Part shown: in pieces, positions 1 through 8,377 of the stretch
How the letters are laid out: the number at the start of each line of letters is the position of its first letter
Position numbering within the stretch: position 1 is the stretch's first letter
NCBI GenBank assembly: GCA_937872925.1
Contig: CALMUT010000285.1
Coordinates: forward strand, 1 to 34,787
Length of the DNA stretch: 34,787 bases
Direction of reading: 5' to 3'
DNA from: an uncultured Myxococcales bacterium
GTDB lineage: Bacteria > Myxococcota_A > Polyangia > Polyangiales > Polyangiaceae
Position numbers and translations under genes: made by a program
Notes under the pieces: generated by a model
Told to the model about the DNA's origin: nothing
The model's database searches: none
The model's input: the letters and a program-made list of their open reading frames with translations, nothing else

Positions 1-450
1 AACGTAGTAGGCCTCTCCCTCCATCTTCTTCGTGTACGACTCGGAGATGACCTTGGCCATCACACCCTCGAGGGAAACGTAGGGGTAAACCTTCTTACCC
101 GTGACGAACTCCAGCTCGTCGAGCACTTTCTTCTCGCGCGGGTTTGCCATCGCGACGAACAAGCGGTCGTCACGGACGAGCACGGGCAGGATGAGATGCT
201 TCTCGGCAATTTCTCGTGGCAGCAGGTCGAGATCTTCCAATCGCAGGCAGATCTGCGCGAGGTCGATGCCAGGAATGCCATGTTGCTCGCTCAGGGCCTT
301 GAGTGCCGCCGTGTCCGTGATGGTGCCCTGTTCGGCCAGCCGGGATGCCAGCCGGCCACCGCCCGTATTGAGCGCCTGTTCCAGCTGCTCGGGTGTGACC
401 GCGCGCTGAGCCAGCAGTATTCTGCCGATCTGCTTTCTCTCCTGGCTCAT
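1..450 (-). CDS. MshEN / GspE N-terminal-domain protein, partial (5' part only)
   Basis: Reading the minus strand from ATG at 450 gives 150 codons without a stop, and the gene continues past the left edge. The visible part starts MSQERKQIGRILLAQRAVTP and continues with EQLEQAL, a typical opening of the type II secretion ATPase N-terminal (MshEN/GSPII_E N) domain. Further conserved-looking pieces are GTITDTAALKALSEQHGIP, LLPREIAEKHLILPVLVRDD and LFVAMANPREKKVLDELEFVTG. In this family the domain sits in front of GspE/PilB-type ATPases or stands alone and can bind cyclic nucleotides. The C-terminal part is missing, so ATPase versus stand-alone regulator cannot be decided. A second in-frame ATG at 462 adds four residues; I prefer 450 because a GGA lies about seven bases upstream. 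It is divergent from the response regulator at 584. Confidence 0.75.
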   Translation of the reverse strand, partial: MSQERKQIGRILLAQRAVTPEQLEQALNTGGGRLASRLAEQGTITDTAALKALSEQHGIPGIDLAQICLRLEDLDLLPREIAEKHLILPVLVRDDRLFVAMANPREKKVLDELEFVTGKKVYPYVSLEGVMAKVISESYTKKMEGEAYYV

Positions 451-583
451 GGACGGATCCATTCTATGCCACGAGGGGCGCCCCGGGGGCCCCAAATTCG
501 CAACTTATCTTGGCTCCGGTGTGGATGCCGCGGCGGGAAGGAATTAACGTCACACAGGGTGGGCATCCCCGCGACACCCCACG

Positions 584-2005
584 ATGGCAACCACCCTGGC
601 TAGTAAATCCGCTGAGACCAGCTCCGCTTCCGGGCGAAACGCCGCGGCGAGCGCGGCGGGCAAGATCTTGGTCGTCGACGATCAGCGGAACATGCGCACG
701 ACCCTGGCCATGATGCTGCGTGGGGGCGGCTTTGACGTGGACGAAGCCGGCGACGGCACCGAGGGCCGCGAGCTCGGAACGACCGGGGCCTACGACGTGG
801 TCATCACGGACCTTCGCATGGGAGAGCACGATGGGCTGGACGTGCTTCGAGCCATCAAGGAAGCACAGCCCATGACGGAGGTAATCGTCATGACGGCCTA
901 CGGCACGATTGAGAGCGCTGTCGAAGCCATGCGCTTCGGAGCCTTCGACTACATACAGAAGCCCTTCACGGAGCACGAACTCATCGTCAAAGTGACGAAG
1001 GCCATCGAGAGCCGCCGCCTGCACGGGCAGATGCGTCTCTTTGCCCAAGAGTTCAAGGAACGCTACCACTTCGAAAACATCGTCGGTCGTTCCCAGGCGG
1101 TCCAGGACGTGCTCACCCGCGTCTCCAAGATCGCCTCCACGGACGCCATCGTGCTCATCACCGGCGAGAGCGGAACCGGCAAAGAGCTGATCGCCCGCGC
1201 CGTGCACGCCAACAGCAAACGCGCCGACCGACCCTTCGTGACCGTAAACTGCGCCGCGATCACGGAAACTTTGCTCGAAAGCGAGCTATTTGGCCACACC
1301 CGCGGCGCGTTCACCGGCGCGGTGTCCGCACGCAAAGGGCTGTTCGAGGAGGCCGACGGCGGCACCTTTTTCTTCGACGAAATCGCTGAGACCACCCCGT
1401 CGTTTCAAGCCAAGCTTTTGCGCGCCATCCAAGAGGGCGAGGTGCGCCGGGTGGGCGAGAACAAGTCCATCACCGTGGACATCCGCGTGGTTGCCGCGAC
1501 CAACGTCGACTTGGGGCGCGCAGTCGAAGAGCGTCGCTTTCGCCAAGATTTGTATTACCGCTTGAACGTCGCGCGCTTCCACTTGCCGCCGCTGCGCGAA
1601 CGTCGGGAGGACATCCCTGTGCTCGCGGATTTCTTCCTGGAGAAGTACGGTCGCAAGATGAAGGTGCGGGCCGAGTTGGGCGAAGGCGTCATCGACCGCT
1701 TGATCACTTACGAGTACCCCGGCAACGTCCGTGAACTCGAAAACATGGTGGAGCAGGCCGTGGCGCTGGCGGCGGGCTCGCCCATCACTTTGGACGACAT
1801 CCTCCCCCAGGCCCCGCGAAAACAGACCCACAGCGGGGAACGCACGTTGGCGGACATCGTTGACGATGCCGAGCGTGTCGCGGTGCTGGACGCACTGCGG
1901 GCCAACGACGGAAGTCGAGAACGAGCGGCTGAGGCCTTGAGCATCAGTCCCACGACCCTCTGGCGAAAGATGACGCGTCTAGGTATCACTTACGAAGACC
2001 GCTGA
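584..2005 (+). CDS. Sigma-54-dependent response regulator (NtrC/AtoC type)
   Basis: This 473-aa protein has three domains. A receiver domain (about 27-145) has the acidic pair D32/D33, phospho-acceptor D76 in VITDLRM, T104 and K126. An AAA+ sigma-54 activator domain follows (about 165-400), with Walker A GESGTGKE, the sigma-54-contacting GAFTGA loop, and Walker B in FFFDEIAE. A Fis-type helix-turn-helix ends the protein (RERAAEALSISPTTLWRKM). It should open sigma-54 promoters when phosphorylated. The N-terminal 26 residues are Ala/Ser-rich and outside the receiver fold. No histidine kinase is adjacent, so it is an orphan regulator here. Its stop TGA at 2003-2005 shares one base with the ATG of the next gene, which suggests one transcript with the metallopeptidase and ATP-grasp genes. 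Its targets are unknown; a consensus sigma-54 promoter exists at 25482 in this window, but no link is shown. Confidence 0.93.
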   Translation: MATTLASKSAETSSASGRNAAASAAGKILVVDDQRNMRTTLAMMLRGGGFDVDEAGDGTEGRELGTTGAYDVVITDLRMGEHDGLDVLRAIKEAQPMTEVIVMTAYGTIESAVEAMRFGAFDYIQKPFTEHELIVKVTKAIESRRLHGQMRLFAQEFKERYHFENIVGRSQAVQDVLTRVSKIASTDAIVLITGESGTGKELIARAVHANSKRADRPFVTVNCAAITETLLESELFGHTRGAFTGAVSARKGLFEEADGGTFFFDEIAETTPSFQAKLLRAIQEGEVRRVGENKSITVDIRVVAATNVDLGRAVEERRFRQDLYYRLNVARFHLPPLRERREDIPVLADFFLEKYGRKMKVRAELGEGVIDRLITYEYPGNVRELENMVEQAVALAAGSPITLDDILPQAPRKQTHSGERTLADIVDDAERVAVLDALRANDGSRERAAEALSISPTTLWRKMTRLGITYEDR

Positions 2006-3057
2006 TGCCCAAAACCGCGACTCCAAGGAAATCCCGCGCCCGACGCGACCCGAGTTGGACGAAGCTAAGCGACGAAGAGTTGCTCAAGCTCCGCTTCTGC
2101 GACCTGGAGCTGGAAGTCAAAGATACCGTGCTGAGCGAACGCGTCGAAAAGCTGTACGACGAACTCGCTTCCCGTGACATTCGCTTCAAGCCACACTGCT
2201 GGCTTTCTACCGAGTGGTTCTCCCCGGACGGGGTGCCCGGAGTTGCCATCCCGTTTTACTTGGCGCACCCGCGCCTCGCGGCGCTGGAAGAGCGGCAGAT
2301 CCTCGATGTAGAAGGAGGCAACCCGCGCTGGTGCATGCAACTGCTACGGCACGAAGCGGGGCACGCCCTCGACACCGCATTTCGCATCCATCGCAAGAAG
2401 AGCTGGCGTGAGGTCTTTGGTTCCTACAGTGCGCCCTATGCCAAGTTCTACCAACCCAAGCCCTACAGCAAGAGCTACGTGCTGCATTTGGATATGTGGT
2501 ACGCGCAGAGCCATCCTGCGGAGGACTGGGCAGAAACCTTCGCCGTTTGGCTCGATCCCGCATCACGCTGGCGCAAGCGCTACCGTGGCTGGCGTGCCAT
2601 CAAGAAGCTCCAATATGTCGACGAGCTGATGCAACAGATCGCGGGGCAGCCCCAAGCTGTGCGCAGCCGGGAACGCGTGGAACCCCTGCGAACCAACCGG
2701 ATGACTCTCCGCGAGCACTACAACCAAAAAAAGGAACGCTACAGCCTGGATCACCCCAGCTTTTACGACCGGGACCTGCGGCGCCTATTCCCTCCCCTGT
2801 CGGAAGGCGTGAAGAGCAAGCCGGCGGCGGCATTCCTGCGCAAGATCCGACCCGACCTGCGTCGACGCATTGCACGCTGGACCGGTGAGTACCAGTACAC
2901 GATCGACCAGCTACTTTGGGAGATGATCTACCGCTGCGAAGAACTGGACGTGCGACACGCGCGGGATGACGATGAGACCAAACAGGACGCCCTTATGATG
3001 CTGACGGTACAAACCATGAACTACCTCCACGCCGGGCACCATCGGTTGGCCAGATGA
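2005..3057 (+). CDS. Putative zinc metallopeptidase (HEAGH motif)
   Basis: This 350-aa protein carries LLRHEAGHALD, with HEAGH at residues 116-120, a gluzincin-type HExxH zinc site. A downstream AEDWAETFAVW segment (E173, E177) could supply the third zinc ligand. This resembles the 'putative zinc-binding metallo-peptidase' family found in bacteria with large genomes; the assignment comes from memory of the motif pattern. There is no signal peptide or membrane segment; the N-terminus is basic (MPKTATPRKSRARRD), so it is probably cytoplasmic. The C-terminal half is rich in Arg, Tyr and Trp with no motif I recognise. The start shares one base with the stop of the response regulator, and its stop overlaps the ATP-grasp start as ATGA. 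That tight coupling implies the peptidase and the ligase act on the same peptide-like substrate, which is not known. Confidence 0.8.
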   Translation: MPKTATPRKSRARRDPSWTKLSDEELLKLRFCDLELEVKDTVLSERVEKLYDELASRDIRFKPHCWLSTEWFSPDGVPGVAIPFYLAHPRLAALEERQILDVEGGNPRWCMQLLRHEAGHALDTAFRIHRKKSWREVFGSYSAPYAKFYQPKPYSKSYVLHLDMWYAQSHPAEDWAETFAVWLDPASRWRKRYRGWRAIKKLQYVDELMQQIAGQPQAVRSRERVEPLRTNRMTLREHYNQKKERYSLDHPSFYDRDLRRLFPPLSEGVKSKPAAAFLRKIRPDLRRRIARWTGEYQYTIDQLLWEMIYRCEELDVRHARDDDETKQDALMMLTVQTMNYLHAGHHRLAR

Positions 3058-4091
3058 AAAAGCTCCGCGTGATCGTGCTGATGCACGAAGACCTGGTCCC
3101 GCCGGAAAGCGTCGATGGCTACTCGGATAAAGAGATCAACGAATGGGCGACGGAATACGACGTCCTGGCCGGACTGGAAAAGCTGGGTCACGATGTCTAC
3201 TCCGTGGGCGTCGGCAGCGACTTGGGTGCTATTCGTGGCGCCTTCCGTGAGACCAAAGCACACGTCGCGTTCAACCTACTGGTGCACTTCCACGGCGTGG
3301 CCGTCTACGACCAACACGTGGTCAGCTACATGGAGCTGCTCAAAAAACCATACACCGGGTGCAATCCCCGGGGACTCATGCTCGCCCGGGACAAGGGCCT
3401 GTCCAAGCGCCTCCTGGCGGCCCACCGCATTCGCGTACCAAAGTTTCACGTCTTCCCCCGGGGGCGGCGCGCCCGAAGACCCAAGCATCTTGAGTTTCCT
3501 CTCCTCGTGAAGAGCGTGAACGAAGAAGCCAGCCTCGGCATTTCCCAGGCGTCGGTGGTGCAGAACGACGCCAAACTCAAGGAACGCATCGACTTTATGC
3601 ACGAAACCTTCGGCGTTGACGTCATCGTGGAGGAGTACATCGAGGGGCGCGAACTGTACGTCGGCGTCATGGGCAACCAGCGCCTCGTCACCTTCCCCGT
3701 ATGGGAGATGCCTTTCGACGAACTCCCGGATGGAGCGCCACACATCGCCACGGCCCGGGTCAAATTCGATCTCGACTATCAGAAGAAGTACAAGATCAAG
3801 ACGCACCGCGCAGAGGGCCTCTCGCCGGAGCAAGAAGCTGAAATCGCGAAACTCGCCAAACGTTGCTATCGCGCGCTTTCCTTGTCCGGCTACGCACGCA
3901 TGGACCTCCGGCTGAGCCACGATGGCAAAATCTACCTACTCGAAGCCAATCCGAATCCGGACTTGAAGTACGGCGAAGACTTCGCGGAGAGCGCACACTC
4001 GGCTGGGGTGCAATACCCGGACCTGCTGAATCGCATTCTCGGACTCGGCGTCTCGTACCAAGCGGAGTGGAAGAAGAACGAAGTCCTATGA
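3054..4091 (+). CDS. ATP-grasp ligase, D-alanine-D-alanine ligase-like
   Basis: This 345-aa protein has the ATP-grasp layout. The N-terminal domain includes an HEDLVPP stretch and LLKKPYTGCNPRGLMLARDK. The central ATP-binding lid has FPLLVKSVNEEASLGIS and VIVEEYIEGRELYVGVMG. The C-terminal metal site is MDLRLSHDGKIYLLEANPNP, where the E-x-N of LEANPNP binds magnesium. Family members join a carboxylate to an amine through an acyl phosphate. It is a relative of Ddl rather than Ddl itself: there is no cell-wall gene nearby, and it is coupled by an ATGA overlap to a zinc metallopeptidase. I infer a peptide- or amino-acid-ligating role acting with that peptidase. Substrate unknown. queA starts seven bases after its stop. 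Confidence 0.85.
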   Translation: MKKLRVIVLMHEDLVPPESVDGYSDKEINEWATEYDVLAGLEKLGHDVYSVGVGSDLGAIRGAFRETKAHVAFNLLVHFHGVAVYDQHVVSYMELLKKPYTGCNPRGLMLARDKGLSKRLLAAHRIRVPKFHVFPRGRRARRPKHLEFPLLVKSVNEEASLGISQASVVQNDAKLKERIDFMHETFGVDVIVEEYIEGRELYVGVMGNQRLVTFPVWEMPFDELPDGAPHIATARVKFDLDYQKKYKIKTHRAEGLSPEQEAEIAKLAKRCYRALSLSGYARMDLRLSHDGKIYLLEANPNPDLKYGEDFAESAHSAGVQYPDLLNRILGLGVSYQAEWKKNEVL

Positions 4092-4098
4092 TCGCACC

Positions 4099-5148
4099 AT
4101 GCGCACGGACCTGCTCGACTACCAGCTGCCCACGGGATTGATCGCCCAGCATCCCAGTGCCGAGCGCGACGGCAGCCGGCTCTTGTGTGTGACGCGGCAG
4201 CGCTGCGCGCACCACAGCATGCGTGACTGGGCTGAGCTCGTGCCACAAAACAGCCTGGTCGTGCTCAATGACACGCGAGTCATGCGTGCCCGCCTGCTGG
4301 GCACCCGTGCAAGCGGCGGTCGAGTCGAAGTCCTACTGTTGCGCCCCATCCTCGACGAGTCGGACGGCCAAGATTGGGAGGCGTTTGCGCGACCTCTCAA
4401 GCGATTGTACCCGGGGGCCTTGCTTTCATTCGGACCCCTCTCGGCTCGCGTGATCGAGCGCATGGACGAGCGTCGGGTGCTGCTTCGGTTGCAAGCGGAA
4501 CAAGGCTCTATTCAGGCCGCCATCGAAGCGGTGGGGCACGTGCCGCTGCCCCCCTACATGCAGCGCGCGGCGACCGACGCGGACCGCGATCGCTACCAGA
4601 CGGTCTTCGCCAAAGACCTGGGATCCGTCGCCGCGCCCACTGCATCCCTGCACCTGACCGAAAGCGCCCTGAGCACCCTGCGCAGTCGCGGTGTCGAGGT
4701 CGCAACCCTCACGCTCCACGTGGGGCCGGGCACGTTCCGGCCGGTGTCTCAGGACAATCTGGAGGATCATGACATGCACAGCGAGCGCTTCCGGCTGCCC
4801 ATCCCCACTCGGGACGCCATTGCAAGGGCGCGCGCGCGCGGCGCCAAGGTGGTAGCCGTCGGCACCACGGTGGTGCGCGCGTTGGAAGCAGCCAGTGATC
4901 CTGAAAGACCGGGCCAAGTGCTGAGCCAAGACGCAGAAACCGACATATTGATCCAACCGGACTACGCATTTCGCGTCGTGGACGCACTCCTGACCAACTT
5001 CCACATGCCGCGCAGCACCCTGCTTGCGCTTGTTGCAGCGTTTGCTGGTTTGGAGCGCACCCTGTCTGCCTACCGAACTGCGATCAAGAGTGAGTATCGC
5101 TTCTTGTCCTACGGCGACGCCATGTGGATCCCGGAGCGACTCACGTGA
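4099..5148 (+). CDS. queA: S-adenosylmethionine:tRNA ribosyltransferase-isomerase
   Basis: QueA transfers and isomerises the ribosyl group of S-adenosylmethionine onto preQ1 at position 34 of tRNAs with a GUN anticodon, making epoxyqueuosine. The 349-aa product has the family's full length and typical blocks: LLDYQLPTGLIAQHPSAERD at the N-terminus, SLVVLNDTRVMRARLLG, GHVPLPPYMQR, RYQTVFAKDLGSVAAPTA followed by LHLT, LTLHVGPGTFRPV, and TNFHMPRSTLLALVAAFAG near the C-terminus. Start ATG 4099 places the conserved N-terminus correctly. Its stop TGA at 5146-5148 overlaps the GTG start of tgt, so the two queuosine enzymes are translationally coupled. Confidence 0.96.
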   Translation: MRTDLLDYQLPTGLIAQHPSAERDGSRLLCVTRQRCAHHSMRDWAELVPQNSLVVLNDTRVMRARLLGTRASGGRVEVLLLRPILDESDGQDWEAFARPLKRLYPGALLSFGPLSARVIERMDERRVLLRLQAEQGSIQAAIEAVGHVPLPPYMQRAATDADRDRYQTVFAKDLGSVAAPTASLHLTESALSTLRSRGVEVATLTLHVGPGTFRPVSQDNLEDHDMHSERFRLPIPTRDAIARARARGAKVVAVGTTVVRALEAASDPERPGQVLSQDAETDILIQPDYAFRVVDALLTNFHMPRSTLLALVAAFAGLERTLSAYRTAIKSEYRFLSYGDAMWIPERLT

Positions 5149-6254
5149 CTCGGTTTCAACTCATCGCCACGGACGCTACCGCCCGCGCGGGGCTGCTCGA
5201 CACGGCCCACGGGACCGTGGAAACCCCGGTTTTCATGCCCGTTGGCACCGCGGCATCCGTCAAAGCCCTGGACAGCCAGGATGTCGAGAAAACCGGCGCC
5301 CGCATGCTGATCATGAACACCTATCACCTATGGCTACGTCCAGGCCCGGAGGTCGTTGCGCTGCACGGTGGACTGCACGGTTTCGCCAAGTGGCCCCATG
5401 CCATTGCGACGGACTCCGGGGGCTTTCAGGCGTTCTCGTTGGCAGAACGCGTGAAGCTCAGCGAGGAGGGCTTTTCCATCGCATCCCACCTGGACGGCAC
5501 GCGCCTCATGCTCTCGCCGGAAGAGAGCATGCGGGTCCAAGGCGCCCTGGGCGCAGACATCGCCCTGCAGCTCGACGTATGCCCACCAGGCGCAGCCACG
5601 GAGTCAGAAATGGAAAGCGCCGTGGAGCGCACCACGCGTTGGGCCGTTCGCTGTTTGGCGACACGGACTGCGGGGCAAGCGCTGTTTTGCATCGTCCAGG
5701 GCGGCAGCAACGTCGAGCGCCGTCTGCGTCACGCCAGGGCACTGGAGGCTCTGCCCTTCGATGGCATCGCGCTGGGCGGCTTCAGCGTCGGGGAACCAAA
5801 CGAGAGCATGCACGCCACCCTCCGGGAGGTCGCGCCCACTCTCGACCCCGCGCGGCCTCACTACTTGATGGGTGTGGGCACCCCCGCAGATCTGGTTCGC
5901 GCCATCGGCTGTGGCGTGGACGTCTTCGACTGCGTGATGCCGACGCGCAACGCGCGCAACGGACAGGCCTTCACACCAGACGGCAAGATCGTGATCAAAC
6001 ATGCGAAGTACCGCCATGATCTGCGCCCCTTGGATCCCGATTGCCACTGTTCCACCTGCCGGGCCGGCTTGAGCCGGTCCTACTTGCGGCATCTGTTCAT
6101 TGCCCGAGAGCTTGCGGTGTTCCGCTATTTGTCGGTGCATAATCTGACGTACTACGCCACGCTGGTCCGGGGCGCGCGACAGGCGATCCTTGAGCAACGC
6201 TACGCGGAATACGCCAGCGACACGCTCACCCGGCTGGGTAGCGCAGCGTCGTGA
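5145..6254 (+). CDS. tgt: tRNA-guanine transglycosylase (queuine tRNA-ribosyltransferase)
   Basis: Tgt exchanges guanine 34 for preQ1, the step before QueA. With GTG at 5145 as start the product is 369 aa and begins MTRFQLIATD, the usual Tgt opening. An ATG seven codons earlier would lie inside queA. Visible signatures are ETPVFMPVGTAASVKAL, the catalytic base region ATDSGGFQAF (D90), substrate loop GGFSVGEPNE, nucleophile D262 in FDCVMPTRNARNG, and the zinc site with C300, C302 and C305 plus a downstream histidine (YLRHLF). All key residues are present. The GTGA overlap with queA implies a two-gene queuosine unit, possibly continuing the transcript from the response regulator. A GC-rich hairpin follows the stop. 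Confidence 0.96.
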   Translation: MTRFQLIATDATARAGLLDTAHGTVETPVFMPVGTAASVKALDSQDVEKTGARMLIMNTYHLWLRPGPEVVALHGGLHGFAKWPHAIATDSGGFQAFSLAERVKLSEEGFSIASHLDGTRLMLSPEESMRVQGALGADIALQLDVCPPGAATESEMESAVERTTRWAVRCLATRTAGQALFCIVQGGSNVERRLRHARALEALPFDGIALGGFSVGEPNESMHATLREVAPTLDPARPHYLMGVGTPADLVRAIGCGVDVFDCVMPTRNARNGQAFTPDGKIVIKHAKYRHDLRPLDPDCHCSTCRAGLSRSYLRHLFIARELAVFRYLSVHNLTYYATLVRGARQAILEQRYAEYASDTLTRLGSAAS

Positions 6255-6269
6255 AGCCGCGTCTTCGAC

Positions 6270-6302
6270 GTGCACGCGCCGCCCGTGCGGCGCGTCGTGC
6301 AC
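6270..6302 (+). terminator. Candidate terminator hairpin after tgt
   Basis: A perfect 9-bp stem, ACGCGCCGC (6274-6282) with GCGGCGCGT (6287-6295), closes a CCGT loop. The stem extends by GTGC (6270-6273) with GCAC (6299-6302) across a 3-nt bulge. It starts 16 bases after the tgt stop. There is no run of T after it (TCTTGTGG), so it may be a pause or Rho-assisted end rather than a classical intrinsic terminator. Confidence 0.5.
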
Positions 6303-6342
6303 TCTTGTGGTGGCCCGGGAAGGCAGGCACCATGCTGCGCGC

Positions 6343-8370
6343 ATGACGAAGCCCGTGCCCCCCCCATCGACCGTCCCCTCATCCCGCGCGTTTGTTCTGC
6401 TGGCGGCGGCGCTGGCCGTCACCGCCTGCGGGGATGGTGAAGACAGCTCGACGAAACCCGTATTTCGAGCCGTCGACGACGGTCTTTCGGACAACTGCCA
6501 TCCCTTTCGGAGCGCGGGCGCATGCGGGCTCCCCTACCCCGCCAGCGCCTATCTTCAGACCGACGCCAGCACAGAGACTGGCTACCGCGTCGCTCTCGAG
6601 AGCGAAGTGCTTTCTCCTTCCCTCGCCACGGACGTTCCTTTTGACCCCGTCGAACACAATCGTTTTGACGGGTTCTCACCAGCTTCGCCGATTCTGGCGT
6701 ACTTCCCGGAGAAGCTCGACGCGGATTCGCTACCGTCTCAAGCCGACTACACCCAAAGTCTCCAAGGCGACAGCGCCACGTTGCTCGTCGACATGGACTC
6801 CGGCGAACTGGTTGCGCATTTCTCCGAGCTGGATCTCTCCGCAGACATCGAAGTCACTGACCGGCAACCGTTGATCTTGCGTCCGGCAAGCCATCTGCGC
6901 CCAAGTGGACACTACGGAGTTGCCATCACGAACAAGGTGGCGACCCTGGACGGCCCACCTCCCGCGCGTCCCGCCGGGTTTGAACAACTTCTACGCGGCG
7001 CCACCAGCAGCGATCCCCGGATCGAGCGCAGTCTGAGCGGGGCTCGCAGCGTTCTGAAGAAGCTAGAGAGCCACGGCGTGGACGCAAGCGACGTGCTGCT
7101 TGCGTGGGACTTCCGTACCGCGAGCCTGAAGCAGTTGACCCAGAACGCCCTCACGATGCGAGACAAAGCCCTGGAAAAGGCCGGCGCAACGGGCATCGGC
7201 TTCACCATCGTCAGCGTCGAGGATGCGCCCAACGCCGAGATCTTCAAGCGCATCCGCGGCACCTTTACGGTGCCGAGTTTCTTGACGGAAAACGACCGCA
7301 GCAAACCGGAGACCGAGCTCATGCTCGGCGCCGACGGCTTGCCGGAGATCGCCGAAAACGCCGAGTACCCCTTTGAACTCGTGATCCCAGCGAGCGCCCC
7401 CAGTGGCGGGCCCTACCCCCTTTTGGTCTACGGGCATGGGCTGCTCGGCGCGGCGGACCAGGTCTCAAGCGGGCACGTCCGTCGGTTCTGCAACGACAAG
7501 GGCTACGTGTGCATCGGCACAGACTGGATTGGGCTTTCCGAGCAAGAAGAAGGCGGCATTGGCCAGAACAACGCCGCCTGGCTTGGGGTACAAGACATCA
7601 ATCGCTTTCGCTACGTCGGGCACCGGCTACAACAATCCCTCGTGAACTTCATGGTGCTCACACGCACTGCGAAGTCCATCCTTGCGGACAGCCAAGCGCT
7701 CTTGCCAGGAGACCTCAGCGCAGTCGTCAGCCCCCTTCAGGTCTACTACTACGGCATCTCCCAAGGCGGCATCATGGGCGCCAGCCTGCTTGCGTACTCC
7801 CCAGACATCGAACGCGGCGTCGTTCAAGTCGGCGGCTCCGCCTATTCGTTGATGATCCAGCGCAGCGTCAACTGGGACGGTTTTTTTCCGGCCATCCGCA
7901 ACGCCTACCCGGACCGCGTGGATCAACAACTGCTGATGGCGCTGTGGCAACCCCCCTTCGATCTTTCCGAGGGTTCGGGCACCGCCTGGGCACAAGGCGC
8001 GCACGAGCCCCTGCCCGGTGCGGGCAAGAAGCGGCTGTTGAGCCAAATCGCCGTGGGAGACTCTCAGGTTGCGAATCTGGCAGCGGAAATCCAAGCGCGC
8101 ACCATGCAAATCCCACTGCTGACGCCCAGCGCAAAGCCCGTCTGGGGGCTGAGCGAAACCAAAGGCGGTGAAACTGACGCCATCAGCTTCTGGGACTTGG
8201 AGCGCAAGCCCCCGCCTAGCACCAACGCCACGCCCACTTTCGACAACGATGTGCACGGCGACATCCGTTCCCTACCCGAGAACCAAGAGCAAACCGACGT
8301 CTTCCTGCGCACCGGTCAGGTGAAGAATACCTGCGCCGGCGCCTGCTCGTTCCCGGGCTACTTTCCCTGA
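6343..8370 (+). CDS. Lipoprotein with alpha/beta-hydrolase (esterase/lipase-like) domain
   Basis: From ATG 6343 this is a 675-aa protein. A signal peptide ends in a lipobox (AVTAC, Cys29), so it is probably a membrane-anchored lipoprotein. The C-terminal half looks like an alpha/beta hydrolase: an oxyanion-type YGHGLLG loop (363-369) and a nucleophile elbow YYYGISQGG with Ser473 in G-x-S-x-G. Late in the protein come an Asp-rich segment and DNDVHGD (a possible catalytic His). The N-terminal part (about 45-350) contains phrases such as DGFSPASPILAYFP that I do not recognise from a named family. Substrate unknown. The open frame extends upstream to 6190 inside tgt, but only the 6343 start places the signal peptide at the N-terminus. 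It ends seven bases from the convergent TPR gene. Confidence 0.8.
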   Translation: MTKPVPPPSTVPSSRAFVLLAAALAVTACGDGEDSSTKPVFRAVDDGLSDNCHPFRSAGACGLPYPASAYLQTDASTETGYRVALESEVLSPSLATDVPFDPVEHNRFDGFSPASPILAYFPEKLDADSLPSQADYTQSLQGDSATLLVDMDSGELVAHFSELDLSADIEVTDRQPLILRPASHLRPSGHYGVAITNKVATLDGPPPARPAGFEQLLRGATSSDPRIERSLSGARSVLKKLESHGVDASDVLLAWDFRTASLKQLTQNALTMRDKALEKAGATGIGFTIVSVEDAPNAEIFKRIRGTFTVPSFLTENDRSKPETELMLGADGLPEIAENAEYPFELVIPASAPSGGPYPLLVYGHGLLGAADQVSSGHVRRFCNDKGYVCIGTDWIGLSEQEEGGIGQNNAAWLGVQDINRFRYVGHRLQQSLVNFMVLTRTAKSILADSQALLPGDLSAVVSPLQVYYYGISQGGIMGASLLAYSPDIERGVVQVGGSAYSLMIQRSVNWDGFFPAIRNAYPDRVDQQLLMALWQPPFDLSEGSGTAWAQGAHEPLPGAGKKRLLSQIAVGDSQVANLAAEIQARTMQIPLLTPSAKPVWGLSETKGGETDAISFWDLERKPPPSTNATPTFDNDVHGDIRSLPENQEQTDVFLRTGQVKNTCAGACSFPGYFP

Positions 8371-8377
8371 ACTGCGC

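Noticed and set aside
464..1207. 247-codon minus-strand frame inside the response regulator
   Set aside because: Antisense to the receiver and AAA+ domains; no protein family features.
5024..6019. 331-codon plus-strand frame overlapping queA and tgt
   Set aside because: Arg/Pro/His-rich shadow of the tgt frame; Tgt motifs are in the other frame.
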